From Melioribacter roseus (lineage in GTDB: Bacteria > Bacteroidota > Ignavibacteria > Ignavibacteriales > Melioribacteraceae): a stretch of 50,305 bases of DNA. Of the stretch, positions 25,924-35,966 are shown in pieces. The DNA lies in contig DYLK01000020.1 of assembly GCA_020722065.1 (NCBI GenBank), forward strand, positions 1 to 50,305, written 5' to 3'. A program made the translations under genes and the position numbers. How positions within the stretch are numbered: position 1 is the stretch's first letter; the number at the start of each line of letters is the position of its first letter. Below the pieces are notes generated by a model. That model had not been told where the DNA came from, did no database searches, and saw only the letters and a program-made list of their open reading frames with translations.

Positions 25924-26223
25924 TTTTGGGACTATTAAACAGTGAGACTCTGAGTCTTTGGGACTGTTAGATTTGGTAATTGATTGATTTTCACTGTTTA
26001 TTCATCAATGAGTACTGATTTTATACACCTTGTAAAATAATTATTGTAATTTCCCTTCCGATGAAAGTGGTGGATTACGAAGAAAACGTAAGTTGAGGTA
26101 GGGGAAAAAGTAAAATCATGAAAATAATCTATCATTCCAACTAATTCCCGTGATTGACGAATTCTTCTATCAGGATTCTCAGAAAAAAGCTTTAGATTCT
26201 GTGTAAAAACATCAGGAAATGAT

Positions 26224-26254
26224 AAAAAAAGACGGCATCTCTACCGTCTTTTTT
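26224..26254 (-). terminator. Terminator for the M3 peptidase transcript
   Basis: GACGG and CCGTC form the stem core, extended by A and T runs on both sides (AAAAAAAGACGG and CCGTCTTTTTT), with an 8-base loop. It lies 31 bases past the stop codon of the M3 peptidase gene and could work in both directions. Confidence 0.8.
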
Positions 26255-26284
26255 CGCGTAAAATTAAATTAAATTATTTTATGA

Positions 26285-28177
26285 TTATTCAGCTAATAAT
26301 CTTTCCATTTCATCAAGAAGTTTGTTCATCTTATTTACAACGGCTTCAATTGGTTCTTTGGAATTCATATCAACTCCAGCTTTTTTTAAAACTTCAATTG
26401 GATAATCAGAACTTCCAGAACTTAAAAAGGCAAGATATTTGTCAATTGCAGGTTGTCCTTCTTTTTTAATTTTTGCAACTAATGCTTGCGATGCTGCAAA
26501 ACTTGTAGCATACTGATAAACATAAAAGTTATAGTAAAAATGAGGAATTCTCGACCAAGTATATTTTTCTTCTTCATCAACAAACATACTCGGTCCCCAA
26601 TATTTTTGATAAAGATCGCCGTAAAGTTGAGTTAATTCATCGGGAGTTAGTGATTCACCACTTTCAGTTAATTTGTGAATTTCTCTTTCGTATTCAGCAA
26701 ATCCTGTTTGTCGGAAGAATGTGAATGTCATATTATCAAGATTCTTCTCAATCAATGCTAACTTTTCAGCTTTTGTCGTAGCATTTTCGATTAAATAATC
26801 AAGTAACAAAGCTTCATTTGCAGTTGAGGCAACTTCGGCAACAAAAATAGAATAATCAGCATAAATAAATGGTTGTTTCGTTCCAGAAAAATGAGAGTGC
26901 ATATTATGTCCCATTTCGTGAATTAATGTAAAAACATCATTTAATTGATTATTCCAATTTAAAAGAACATAAGGATGAACTCCGTAACCCATATCAGAAG
27001 AATAGGCTCCGCTTCGTTTACCTTTTGTTTCATAAACATCTATCCAACGGTTATCGAATGCAAATTCAAGACTTTTGATGTATTCTTTACCAAGCGGTTG
27101 AAGAGATTTTAACACGACTTCTTTTGCTTCATCAAAAGAAAATTGCTTTTCAGTCCCTGGGAAAAGCGTTACATAAGTATCATAAGGATGAAGTTCGTTA
27201 TAATTTAGAACTTTCTTTTTCAAATTAGCCCAACGGTGCATAACTTTTATGTTTTCGTTAGCAATTTTTATTAGATTATCATAAACTGATGTAGGAATGT
27301 TGTTTTGTGAAAGTGCTGCTTCAAGTGTATTTGTGTAATTTCTTGCTTTGGCATTAAAAATGTTAGTTTTAATGTTTCCTACAAGTAAACTTGCTAAAGT
27401 ATTTTTATTTTCCATATAAGGAACGTAATATGCCTTGTAAGCTTCTTTTCTGAAATCGCGATTTGTCGAATACATTGCTGCATAATATCTTCCGTCAGAA
27501 ATTTGAATATCATTTCCTTGTTCATCTTTTATTGAAGGATATTTCAAATCAACGTTTTTTAACAAAGAAAATGTGTTTTGTGGAACTTGCATTGATGGTG
27601 AAGCAAGTGCAATTATTCTTTCTTCTTTTTCAGATAGTATGTGTTTTTTATTTCTTAAAAGATTATTGAAATATTGGGTATAAATTTTTAATTGGTCTGA
27701 AGAATTAATATATGACCACAATTTCTCTTCTGGAATTGCCATAATTTCTGGTGTAACGAATGAAGTAGCTTCTGAAACTCGCGACCATAAATCTTCAACT
27801 CGATTGTAAAGTGTTTGATTTTTTGCATCGCCCAAATCCAAATCGTGCGACAAAGAAGCATAAAGAAATAATTTTCCGAGTATAATATCAACTTTCTCAT
27901 CAAATTTCAGAAAATTATACAAATCTGAAGCAGAATTGCCAATTTTCCCTTTGTAGTTATTATAAGTTGGAATTTGAGATTCTATCCATTTATAGTCAGT
28001 TTCCCAATCAACTTCAGTTTTGTAAATATCTTGTAAATTCCAAGTGTATTTTGGATCGATATTTTCACGTTTTACTAATTCCCCTGAATTTTCTTGTCCA
28101 AAAGTGGAAAGAAATGCAAGGTTGTTAAAAATAAATATCATAATAAAAAACCTCTTAAGTTTTAGTAAATGTTTCAT
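26285..28177 (-). CDS. pepF: M3-family oligoendopeptidase F
   Basis: A 630-residue zinc metallopeptidase of the M3 family (oligoendopeptidase F branch), which cuts short peptides. The zinc motif HEMGH is at residues 420-424, with the third ligand in the following EVASTANE block. The N-terminus (MKHLLKLKRFFIMIFIFNN, ending FGQ) is a signal peptide, so the enzyme is exported, probably to the periplasm; many PepF proteins are cytoplasmic. The chosen ATG has AGGAG five bases ahead; an in-frame ATG 30 bases upstream overlaps the permease gene and would spoil the signal peptide. The permease gene lies 11 bases ahead on the same strand. A terminator follows. Confidence 0.9.
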   Translation of the reverse strand: MKHLLKLKRFFIMIFIFNNLAFLSTFGQENSGELVKRENIDPKYTWNLQDIYKTEVDWETDYKWIESQIPTYNNYKGKIGNSASDLYNFLKFDEKVDIILGKLFLYASLSHDLDLGDAKNQTLYNRVEDLWSRVSEATSFVTPEIMAIPEEKLWSYINSSDQLKIYTQYFNNLLRNKKHILSEKEERIIALASPSMQVPQNTFSLLKNVDLKYPSIKDEQGNDIQISDGRYYAAMYSTNRDFRKEAYKAYYVPYMENKNTLASLLVGNIKTNIFNAKARNYTNTLEAALSQNNIPTSVYDNLIKIANENIKVMHRWANLKKKVLNYNELHPYDTYVTLFPGTEKQFSFDEAKEVVLKSLQPLGKEYIKSLEFAFDNRWIDVYETKGKRSGAYSSDMGYGVHPYVLLNWNNQLNDVFTLIHEMGHNMHSHFSGTKQPFIYADYSIFVAEVASTANEALLLDYLIENATTKAEKLALIEKNLDNMTFTFFRQTGFAEYEREIHKLTESGESLTPDELTQLYGDLYQKYWGPSMFVDEEEKYTWSRIPHFYYNFYVYQYATSFAASQALVAKIKKEGQPAIDKYLAFLSSGSSDYPIEVLKKAGVDMNSKEPIEAVVNKMNKLLDEMERLLAE

Positions 28178-28188
28178 AGTTTCTCCTT

Positions 28189-28992
28189 TTAATTGATAAA
28201 CATCCAAAAGATGTAATCGAAAATTAGAATTGTTGCGGAAATTAAAACGAAGGCTTTAATTGTTGATTTCCCAACTCCTTCTGCTCCTCCAGATGTTTGA
28301 AATCCGAGAAATGTTCCAACTAATGCGGTAATTCCCCCAAAAAAGAATCCTTTAATTATTCCAAAAAATAAATCTTTCATCAAAAATGTTCTCTTTACTG
28401 AATCAAAAAAAACATCGGCAGATACTGAAAGAAAGTAATTTGAAATGAAATATGCACCAAAAATTGCAATAATATCGGCAAAAATTACAAGAATTGGAAT
28501 CATAATTATTGATGCGTAAAAACGAGGCAAAGCTAAATAACGAACTGGGTCAATTGCCATTGTTAAAAGTGCATTAATTTGGTCGGTAACTTTCATAGAA
28601 CCAATTTCTGCGGCAATTGAAGCTCCAATTCTACCCGCAATTACAATTGCAGTTAAAACGGGACCAAGTTCTGTGATTATTGCTCTGCTTGTCGCTGTTC
28701 CTAAAAATGAAAGTGGTGCTAATCCTTTAAGTTGGTATGCAGCTTGCCAAGCTGCAACTGCACCAGTAAAAAGTGCGATTATAAAAACAAGAGGAATTGA
28801 GCCAACTCCAATATGATCCATTTGGTTTATTAATTGCTTTTTAGTCCTGAAAATTTGTGGTGTATTTTTTAAAATTTTCATTAATAGGATGAAAATTCCA
28901 CCAATTTCAGCAAAAAATTGCATTGTTTTCTTTCCGATATTGCTTAAAATCTGTTGTATTGTAATCTCAAATTTATTTTTTGAATTGTGCAA
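28189..28992 (-). CDS. MlaE-type ABC transporter permease
   Basis: A 267-residue inner-membrane protein of the MlaE/YrbE family, the permease of ABC systems that move phospholipids between the membranes. The conserved parts are ELGPVLTAIVIAGRIGASIA, EIGSMKVTDQINAL and AIDPVRYLALPR, with five to six hydrophobic segments. The start is TTG; an ATG at 28923 would remove the N-terminal amphipathic helix, which family members usually have. No ATPase (MlaF) or MCE protein (MlaD) gene is nearby in the window, so its partners must be elsewhere. It is co-oriented with the M3 peptidase gene. Confidence 0.88.
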   Translation of the reverse strand: MHNSKNKFEITIQQILSNIGKKTMQFFAEIGGIFILLMKILKNTPQIFRTKKQLINQMDHIGVGSIPLVFIIALFTGAVAAWQAAYQLKGLAPLSFLGTATSRAIITELGPVLTAIVIAGRIGASIAAEIGSMKVTDQINALLTMAIDPVRYLALPRFYASIIMIPILVIFADIIAIFGAYFISNYFLSVSADVFFDSVKRTFLMKDLFFGIIKGFFFGGITALVGTFLGFQTSGGAEGVGKSTIKAFVLISATILIFDYIFWMFIN

Positions 28993-29096
28993 ATTAACAA
29001 AGTTAATTGTGATTTTCGATAAAATCTATGATTAAAAAGGAAAATAAAACTATTGTAACTTAAAATTTCCTTAATTTTACCAACTATTTTAATTGG

Positions 29097-30332
29097 ATGA
29101 AAATGAACGAAATTACAATAGAACAACTAAACAATTGTGTAACGATAATTACAGAAGAACTTCCCGAAGCAAAATCATTTACTTTGGGATTTTGGTTTCC
29201 GCAAGGTTCGAGATGGGAAAATGAAAACGAAAATGGGATTTCTCATTTTATTGAACACATGATTTTTAAAGGTACAAATACTCGAACAGCAAAGAAAATT
29301 TCTGATGAAATTGAAAAAACTGGCGGTTATTTGAATGCATTTACAACAAAAGAAGAAACATGCTTTTACGGAAAAGGAATTAACGGAACTGAAGAAAAGC
29401 ATTTTGAAGTGCTTTCAGATATGATTTTCAATTCAACTTTCCCAGAGAAGGAAATTAAACGCGAAGCTGAGGTTGTTATTGATGAATTGAATGATATTGA
29501 AGATACTCCAGATGAAATTATTTTTGATGATTTCGAGGAATTACTTTTCCCAAATTCAAAACTTGGCTTTCCTATTATTGGAAATGAAAAAAATATACGT
29601 TCCTTTTCTCGTGAAATAATTACAGATTATTATAAAAAAAACTACATTTCCTCAGAATTTTACGTAGTAAGTTCGGGTTCAGTTAAACATAAAAAAATTA
29701 TGGAGTTTGTCGCAAAGTATTTTTCATTAACGAATTGTAATCAAAACAATCAAAAATCATCTGAAATAGAACGAAGTGTTATCAGTCATCTAGAAATTCC
29801 ACACGCAAGCACGCAAGCATATAAAATTCTTGGGATGCAAACAGTTGGTGCAGTTCATAAAGATTATAGAAAGTTAAGAATTTTATCAATTTTGCTTGGA
29901 GAAGGTAGCAGTTCTCGTTTATTCAATTCAATTCGAGAAAAACGCGGAATTGCTTATCAAATTAATACTTTTGTTAATTCATATCAAGATGTTTCGGCTT
30001 TCGGAGTGTTTTTATCTACAAATGCAAAAAATATGGAGTTAGCAAAGAAATTAATTGAACAAGAAAGAGTAAAAGTGATAGAAAAGGGAATTTCTAAAGA
30101 GGAATTTATTCGAGCCAAAAATATATTTATCGGAAGCACAATTTTATCTCTTGAAGAAACATCAAATAGAATGACAAGATTGGCAAAATCTTACCAAAGA
30201 TATAAAAAAATTCTGTCTGTAAATTCAATGATAGAAGAAGTTAACTCGATTGATAAGTTAGAATTTGAAAAATTTGTAAAACAAACTCTGAACAATAATT
30301 TTATTGAAGTGAGTAGAATACCAGAAAAATAG
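29097..30332 (+). CDS. M16-family zinc peptidase (pitrilysin-like)
   Basis: A 411-residue M16 peptidase, the family of bacterial processing peptidases and mitochondrial MPP. The inverted zinc motif HFIEH is at residues 50-54, and the downstream acidic ligand region is EAEVVIDELNDIEDTPDE near residues 121-138. The C-terminal half carries the partner-domain motif SSRLFNSIREKRGIAYQI. Length is typical of the single-chain bacterial form. No signal peptide was seen, so it is probably cytoplasmic. The first codons offer two ATGs six bases apart, with no strong ribosome site to choose between them. It is divergent from the permease gene. Confidence 0.9.
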   Translation: MKMNEITIEQLNNCVTIITEELPEAKSFTLGFWFPQGSRWENENENGISHFIEHMIFKGTNTRTAKKISDEIEKTGGYLNAFTTKEETCFYGKGINGTEEKHFEVLSDMIFNSTFPEKEIKREAEVVIDELNDIEDTPDEIIFDDFEELLFPNSKLGFPIIGNEKNIRSFSREIITDYYKKNYISSEFYVVSSGSVKHKKIMEFVAKYFSLTNCNQNNQKSSEIERSVISHLEIPHASTQAYKILGMQTVGAVHKDYRKLRILSILLGEGSSSRLFNSIREKRGIAYQINTFVNSYQDVSAFGVFLSTNAKNMELAKKLIEQERVKVIEKGISKEEFIRAKNIFIGSTILSLEETSNRMTRLAKSYQRYKKILSVNSMIEEVNSIDKLEFEKFVKQTLNNNFIEVSRIPEK

Positions 30333-30403
30333 GCAAAAAAGATTTGGCAGTCATTAGGTAATTATTTATTTTTAATTTGATGTAAAGAAGGATAGTTAAA
30401 GAC

Positions 30404-33400
30404 ATGTTCAGGGAATTCTGGGAAAAGTTTTTTCTTAGAAATCAGAATAAACAACAAAAATTTGTTTTCATTTTAGCTCTTTTAACTTGGGTTGTTTATG
30501 CTGTCGTTTCATTTTTGATAATAAAATCATCTGTCAATGATTTTTACACTGAAGCTGCAATTAGTTATGCTAAAGGTTTGGTAGATAAACCCAAAATCGC
30601 TTTAACTATAATTAAAAAGCAAATCGAAAAAGGGTATAAGTATAATAAATTTGATGTAGATTCACTTCCATTATTTCCCAAAACAGAAGCAGAATTGAAG
30701 GGAATTAAAATAAGTGTGTTAAAGAAAACAATTCAAACAATCCCAACAGAAATTACAAATGTAAAAGTTAATATTTATACGAATAATAATGTTATTTCTG
30801 ATAAAAATGAGATACAAAAATTTGTATTAGCTGATAAAATATTGAAAAATACTTCAAACAAGGGGATGATTGAAAATTCGTTAGAATTTGACAAATTAAT
30901 TAAATATTATCAATACGTGGAATGTTCTGATACTTCGTCTAAATGTTTTCAACAGTTAAAACGGTTTGGTTTAAATAATTCAACTAAATTGATTGTTGAA
31001 GTAATATTCCCACATAGCAAAATAGCTTTTTTGCATTATAATAAACAAATCAATGATATAATTTTGAGACATTTTCTGCTTGTCTTTATCGGGTTATTTG
31101 TAATAACCTTATTTTATATTTATTCTGTTAAGAAAAAAAATGCTGAAGACGTTTTGACCGAGCGTATAAAACATGAAAGAGAAAAATTTAAACAACTATT
31201 TAGTCTTGCCCCATTCCCAATTTTACTTTGTAAAATAGACGGAACAATAATTGAAGCAAATGAAAGTACAGTTGATCTTACAGAAATTGATAATGATAAT
31301 CTACTAAAAACAACGTTTATTACTTTTTTTTCAACCGAAACTTTAACTAAAAGACCTTTTGATTTTGAACGATTAAAAAGTGAAAGAAAAATTAGAACCG
31401 AATATGAACTGATATCTGCTACTGGTAAGAAAAAACACGTAATTATTAATGCTGTTTATCTTTATGATGATATATTTCAAGTTATTTTGGTTGATGTTAC
31501 AGAAAAACAAAATTTATTAGATGATTTGAAAGCAAAAAATAAGATAATAGAATTTGCAGACGGACATGCAAATATTGGTTCAATGGAATATAATTTCTCA
31601 ACTAAAGAAATTTGGATTTCCTCAGGTATGTTAGATTTATTTGGAATAAACAAACAAACAAAAATCACTTCACCAGATTATTTTCTTGATTTTCTTGCAA
31701 TCTCGGATAGAGAAAGAATCAAACGAAATCGATATTACTTAAAGAATACCGACCAAATGAAATTCAACATAACATATAAAATAAAAAAAATGGATGGTAA
31801 AGAATTTTGGGTTGAACATCTTGAAACTATTGAAAAAAATAGTCTTGGCGAAAATATGCTTATTACTTCTATTAAAGATATTGATGAACTTACCAAAATG
31901 ATAGAATCTATAAATGAAACAAATAATAAGTTTAAAAGAATTTTTGACTTTGCCCAAGTTGCACTTCTAATTGTCGATGCAAGATTTGTATATGAAACTT
32001 TAATGAATCTTGCCATTGAAAAGAAAAATATACAACTTGTTATAGATTCTATTACAGATGAATTATTAATACAATTCTTGAGATTTAGCAAGATTAAAGA
32101 AATCAATTTATATGGAAGCAAATTACTAAAACGCAAAATTGAAGATGTAACTTTAGACCAAATTGTTCCAAAAAGTGAGTACAAAAAAATTAAAAAATTA
32201 TATCAATATATATTAGAAGAAAAAAGTAATTATGTTACTTCATTCGATGTAAATATTGATGGTGAAATAAAAACTGGTTTGTTAAGTATTACAATTCCTG
32301 CTGATTTTAAAATATTAAAAACGTTAATTGTAAGTTTTTCAGATTTATCTGAACAAATAAAAACCCAAAAAATATTACATCAAACAATTTCAGTTTTAAC
32401 AACGTATTTCGATATCACTCCATTTCTAATTATCTCCCTAAATTCTAAAGGCGAAGTTGATTTTATTAACCAATTAGCAATAAAAACACTTGGTTTTACT
32501 AAAGAAGAGATTTTAGGCAAAGTTTGGGAAAGAGACTTTGTAGTTTCAACAATTGGTCGCACAATTGGGGAAAATGAAGATGAAGAAAACGTTACAAATA
32601 AAATTTCTACTAAAAATGAAGAGAAGATATTCCAGTGGACAATCAAAAAAGTTTACGATGAGAATAATCAACTTTTGTTAAGTTTACAAGTAGGAAGAGA
32701 TATTTCAGATGAAGGAAGAAGCAATAAAGAAATTGCTAAAAGTTATAAAGAAATAATAAGTCTGAAACACGAAATTGAAAAGAAGAATTTACAACTAATT
32801 CAAGCAAAACAAATGCTTGAAGAACGTGAAAAAATGCTTGTCAAAGAAAATAGTGATAAAGATAGATTCTTCTCGATAATTGCTCATGATGTACGCAGTC
32901 CGTTTACAGCTATTTTAGGAATGTTGCAATTTCTAACAGAGAATTCTGCTGATTTGACTGAAGAAGAAAAATCCGAAGCACTTTCAACCGTGAATCGTGG
33001 CGTACGAAATGTATATAATTTATTAGATGATTTACTGGAATGGTCGCGACTAAAAATGGATAAATTCCCACTTGAATTCCGAGAAGTAAATCTTTATGAA
33101 GTAATCTTAAATTCAATTTTACCATTTGAAAATTCTTTGGAGCAAAAGAATATTTCTTTGATAAAAGAAATTCCAACTGAAATTTTCGTTTTTGCAGATG
33201 AAAGAAGTTTATTAACTATTCTTCGAAATTTGCTTTCAAACGCAATTAAGTTTAGCAAAACTGGTGGAAAAATCACTATTTCTGTTATTAATAAGAATGG
33301 TTATGCACATATTTCAGTTATTGATACTGGAGTTGGAATTCCAATTGAAGCTCAAAATAAGTTGTTCAAAATTAATGAGCATCACACAACGATAGGAACA

Positions 33401-33535
33401 AATCAAGAAATTGGTACGGGATTGGGATTAATTCTTGTTCAGGAATTTGTTGAAAAAAATTATGGAACAATTTGGTTTGAAAGTGAAGTTGGAAAAGGGA
33501 CTAAATTTACTTTCACCGTCCCAATTGTTAGATAG
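30404..33535 (+). CDS. Membrane sensor histidine kinase with multiple PAS domains
   Basis: A 1043-residue kinase. Two membrane helices (about residues 20-42 and 222-243) bracket a roughly 180-residue extracytoplasmic sensor containing a Cys pair (ECSDTSSKCF). Several PAS-like domains follow (about 258-370, 380-495, 505-640 and 650-770; the second is clearest, then the fourth), then a coiled coil. The HisKA box is IIAHDVRSPF with the phosphorylatable His828, and the ATPase domain has the N box LRNLLSNAIKFS, DTGVGI and GTGLGLIL. No receiver domain or regulator gene is adjacent, so it is an orphan kinase in this window. The PhoB-like regulator 11 kb upstream is not clearly its partner. The ligand is unknown. 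Confidence 0.88.
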   Translation: MFREFWEKFFLRNQNKQQKFVFILALLTWVVYAVVSFLIIKSSVNDFYTEAAISYAKGLVDKPKIALTIIKKQIEKGYKYNKFDVDSLPLFPKTEAELKGIKISVLKKTIQTIPTEITNVKVNIYTNNNVISDKNEIQKFVLADKILKNTSNKGMIENSLEFDKLIKYYQYVECSDTSSKCFQQLKRFGLNNSTKLIVEVIFPHSKIAFLHYNKQINDIILRHFLLVFIGLFVITLFYIYSVKKKNAEDVLTERIKHEREKFKQLFSLAPFPILLCKIDGTIIEANESTVDLTEIDNDNLLKTTFITFFSTETLTKRPFDFERLKSERKIRTEYELISATGKKKHVIINAVYLYDDIFQVILVDVTEKQNLLDDLKAKNKIIEFADGHANIGSMEYNFSTKEIWISSGMLDLFGINKQTKITSPDYFLDFLAISDRERIKRNRYYLKNTDQMKFNITYKIKKMDGKEFWVEHLETIEKNSLGENMLITSIKDIDELTKMIESINETNNKFKRIFDFAQVALLIVDARFVYETLMNLAIEKKNIQLVIDSITDELLIQFLRFSKIKEINLYGSKLLKRKIEDVTLDQIVPKSEYKKIKKLYQYILEEKSNYVTSFDVNIDGEIKTGLLSITIPADFKILKTLIVSFSDLSEQIKTQKILHQTISVLTTYFDITPFLIISLNSKGEVDFINQLAIKTLGFTKEEILGKVWERDFVVSTIGRTIGENEDEENVTNKISTKNEEKIFQWTIKKVYDENNQLLLSLQVGRDISDEGRSNKEIAKSYKEIISLKHEIEKKNLQLIQAKQMLEEREKMLVKENSDKDRFFSIIAHDVRSPFTAILGMLQFLTENSADLTEEEKSEALSTVNRGVRNVYNLLDDLLEWSRLKMDKFPLEFREVNLYEVILNSILPFENSLEQKNISLIKEIPTEIFVFADERSLLTILRNLLSNAIKFSKTGGKITISVINKNGYAHISVIDTGVGIPIEAQNKLFKINEHHTTIGTNQEIGTGLGLILVQEFVEKNYGTIWFESEVGKGTKFTFTVPIVR

Positions 33536-33557
33536 GAATTAAATTGAAATAAACGAT

Positions 33558-34676
33558 CTAAATATCTATTTGATACATTCTGTAAGTTTTGTACAAAGTT
33601 GCATTCATCATTTTTGCTCCTTTGTTCATCATTTCGTTATCTTCTAAAATCCAACTTGCTTCACCTTTGGTTATTCCCAAATCGGCAGCTCTTTTTGTAA
33701 TTTCGTAGTATAAAACAGCATCTAATCCACGTTTCTGAAATTCAGGGATAATCCCGAGTATTAAAATTCTTGCCCAGTCTGTTTTACCTTTCCAATTTAA
33801 CAATTTTAGAATTCCAAAAGGAAATAGTTTTCCTTTTAATCCTTTAATAATTTTGTTGTAATCGGGCATTACGAGAGCAAAACCAATAGGTTGATTATTA
33901 ATTTCGGCAAAAACTGTAATATGAGGCACGACAAGCGGTTTCAATTCTTTAGCAAAAGTTTCAATTTCTTCATCAGTGAAAGGAACAAATCCCCAATTTG
34001 GCTGCCAAGCTTTATTAAAAATAACTTTAATTTTTGCTAATTCATTATGAAAATCTTTCAAATTAACAGGTCGTATAACTACACCTGCACGTTTTGCAGC
34101 AAGTTGCGAAACGCGAGTTATTTTTTCTGATTCAAGTAATTTTTGCTGGTCTATTTGATAAGCATACAAATCTTTCGCTTTATAAAACCCATATTTTTCA
34201 ATTAAATCGACATAATATTTTGGATTGTAAGACATCATTAAACGAGGCTCATCTTCAAAACCATCAATTAAAAGTCCATAAACATTATTAACATCTGGGC
34301 TGGCTGGTCCACGCATTTGTTCTAAACCGCGTTCTTTCAACCAATTTCTAACAGTGTCAAATAATTTTGAAGTAATTTCATAATCATTAAAAGCTTCGAA
34401 AAAACCAAAAAAACCAACTTTATCATTGTGAATTTGGTTGTGTAAGTCATTTTTAATAGCCGCAATTCTCCCCACTATTTTCCCATTTTTTTCAGCAAAG
34501 AAAAGTTGCATTTCTGCATGCTTAAAGAATGGATTTTTATCAACGTTAAGTGTATTCTTTTGGTCAAAATTTAATGGAGCTACCCAATAATTATCGTTTT
34601 TGTAAACTTCAAATGGGAATTTAATGAATTGTTTTAATTCATTTTTTTGAACTTTTCTTATAGTAATTTCTGACAT
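33558..34676 (-). CDS. GNAT-fold acyltransferase, candidate bacterial ceramide synthase
   Basis: A 372-residue protein of the GNAT superfamily, longer than common acetyltransferases. The N-terminal part has a conserved YWVAPLNFDQK...NPFFKHAEMQLFFAE block and the middle a MRGPASPDVNN block; the acetyl-CoA-fold core is ILILGIIPEFQKRGLDAVLYYE near residues 307-328. In Caulobacter the bacterial ceramide synthase (bCerS) is a GNAT-like protein that N-acylates 3-ketosphinganine. This gene is one base after the stop of a serine palmitoyltransferase-like gene (TAAAATG), and a reductase gene lies just across a divergent promoter region. The ceramide role is inferred from that grouping. Confidence 0.6.
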   Translation of the reverse strand: MSEITIRKVQKNELKQFIKFPFEVYKNDNYWVAPLNFDQKNTLNVDKNPFFKHAEMQLFFAEKNGKIVGRIAAIKNDLHNQIHNDKVGFFGFFEAFNDYEITSKLFDTVRNWLKERGLEQMRGPASPDVNNVYGLLIDGFEDEPRLMMSYNPKYYVDLIEKYGFYKAKDLYAYQIDQQKLLESEKITRVSQLAAKRAGVVIRPVNLKDFHNELAKIKVIFNKAWQPNWGFVPFTDEEIETFAKELKPLVVPHITVFAEINNQPIGFALVMPDYNKIIKGLKGKLFPFGILKLLNWKGKTDWARILILGIIPEFQKRGLDAVLYYEITKRAADLGITKGEASWILEDNEMMNKGAKMMNATLYKTYRMYQIDI

Positions 34677-34677
34677 T

Positions 34678-35868
34678 TTATATCACTTTTAATTGTTTTC
34701 CAACTTCGATAAATTTTTCAATAATAAAATCGAGATGTGAATTTTCATGTGTGGACATATAACTTGTTCGGAGCATTTGTCTTCCTTGTGGAACTCCTGG
34801 TGAAATAAAAACATTTGTAAAAATTCCATAATCATACAACATACGCCACATTGTGAAAGCAAGCTGATCATCACCAACAATTACTGGTACAATTGCAGTT
34901 CTACCTGGTATAACATTAAACCCAGCATCAGTTAAACCTTTTCGTACTCTTTCGGCATTTTGAATAAGTTTTGTAACTAATTCGGGTTGTTCTTCTAATA
35001 TTTCAAGAGCTGCAGTTGCTGCCGCTACAGATGAAGGAGTCGGCGAAGCACTAAAAATTAATGCTGGTGAATGATGTTTTATATAATCAATAACTTTTGC
35101 TTTCCCAACAACAAAACCACCGAGAGAAGCAAATGTCTTTGAAAATGTTCCAATAGTTAAGTCAACTTCTTCTTCAAGGTTAAATTCACTTGCTGTTCCT
35201 CTTCCGCCTTTTCCAATAACGCCAATTGCGTGAGCGTCATCAAGCATAATTTTTGCATTATTCTTTTTAGCAAGTTCATTTAGTCTTGGTAAGTTTACAA
35301 TTTCTCCACCAGTACTGAATACACCATCACTCACAATTAATTTAGGGGAATCTAATGGCAATTTAGATAAAACACGTTCTAAATCTTTCATATCATTATG
35401 TTTATAACGCACTAATTCAGCTTGTCCAACTTTAGATAGCAAAGTTCCAGCTACAATACTTGCGTGGTTATCTTTGTCAGAAATTAAATATTCTCCTTTC
35501 CCAACAAGCGGGGCTAAAACTCCTTGTGAAGTTTGAAAACCAGTACTAAACAATAAACAAGCTTCTTTCCCTAGGAATTTTGCAATTTTTTCTTCAAGTT
35601 GAACGTGCAAATCAATTGTTCCAGTAAGGTATCGAGAGCCAGAACAGCCAGTTCCATATTTGTTTAATGCATTTCTTGCGGCTTCTATTACTTTTGGGTG
35701 AGCAGTTAATCCCAAATAATTATTTGAACCAGCCATAATAACTTTTCTTCCTTCAAGCATTACAACTGGTCCTTCATTTTCCTGTACAGGACGAAAATAT
35801 GGGTAAACTCCCAAAGCTTTTACTTCATCAGCACGAGTAAAATCATAACATTTCTGAAAAAGATCCAA
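34678..35868 (-). CDS. spt: Serine palmitoyltransferase-like alpha-oxoamine synthase
   Basis: A 396-residue PLP enzyme of the alpha-oxoamine synthase family, which joins an amino acid to an acyl-CoA with loss of CO2. PLP contacts are visible: His135 in DNHAS, DDAH at 210-213 and the Schiff-base Lys244 in [11 protein letters not shown]. The family includes serine palmitoyltransferase, 8-amino-7-oxononanoate synthase and glycine C-acetyltransferase. The N-terminal VYPYFRPV segment and [13 protein letters not shown] resemble bacterial serine palmitoyltransferases, and no biotin or threonine genes are adjacent. The start is TTG with GGAGG just ahead. Being paired with the GNAT protein and an epimerase-like reductase supports a first step in sphingolipid synthesis; KBL or BioF remain possible. 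Confidence 0.75.
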   Translation of the reverse strand: MDLFQKCYDFTRADEVKALGVYPYFRPVQENEGPVVMLEGRKVIMAGSNNYLGLTAHPKVIEAARNALNKYGTGCSGSRYLTGTIDLHVQLEEKIAKFLGKEACLLFSTGFQTSQGVLAPLVGKGEYLISDKDNHASIVAGTLLSKVGQAELVRYKHNDMKDLERVLSKLPLDSPKLIVSDGVFSTGGEIVNLPRLNELAKKNNAKIMLDDAHAIGVIGKGGRGTASEFNLEEEVDLTIGTFSKTFASLGGFVVGKAKVIDYIKHHSPALIFSASPTPSSVAAATAALEILEEQPELVTKLIQNAERVRKGLTDAGFNVIPGRTAIVPVIVGDDQLAFTMWRMLYDYGIFTNVFISPGVPQGRQMLRTSYMSTHENSHLDFIIEKFIEVGKQLKVI

Positions 35869-35966
35869 AATTCCTCCAAAAAAAATGGTGTATATTTAAC
35901 TATTCTTAAATTTAATTTGTGAAGATACTTAAAATTGTAATAAATAATTAAAAAGATTTAATAAAA

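Larger units (their letters stand above)
25515..26284. other. Gene-free island of hairpins and repeats
   Basis: No credible coding sequence was seen on either strand. The stretch holds a terminator after the secreted-protein gene, a long near-perfect hairpin, two REP-like hairpins, a MITE-like inverted repeat, a smaller inverted pair (AACAGT 25938-25943 with ACTGTT 25963-25968), and a terminator facing the M3 peptidase gene. It separates two convergent transcription units. Confidence 0.7.

Noticed and set aside
18904-33535. Pairing of the PhoB-like regulator with the multi-PAS kinase as one two-component system
   Set aside because: They are 11 kb apart in different units, and no Pho-box-like site was seen before the kinase gene. 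The link has no support beyond both being in the window.
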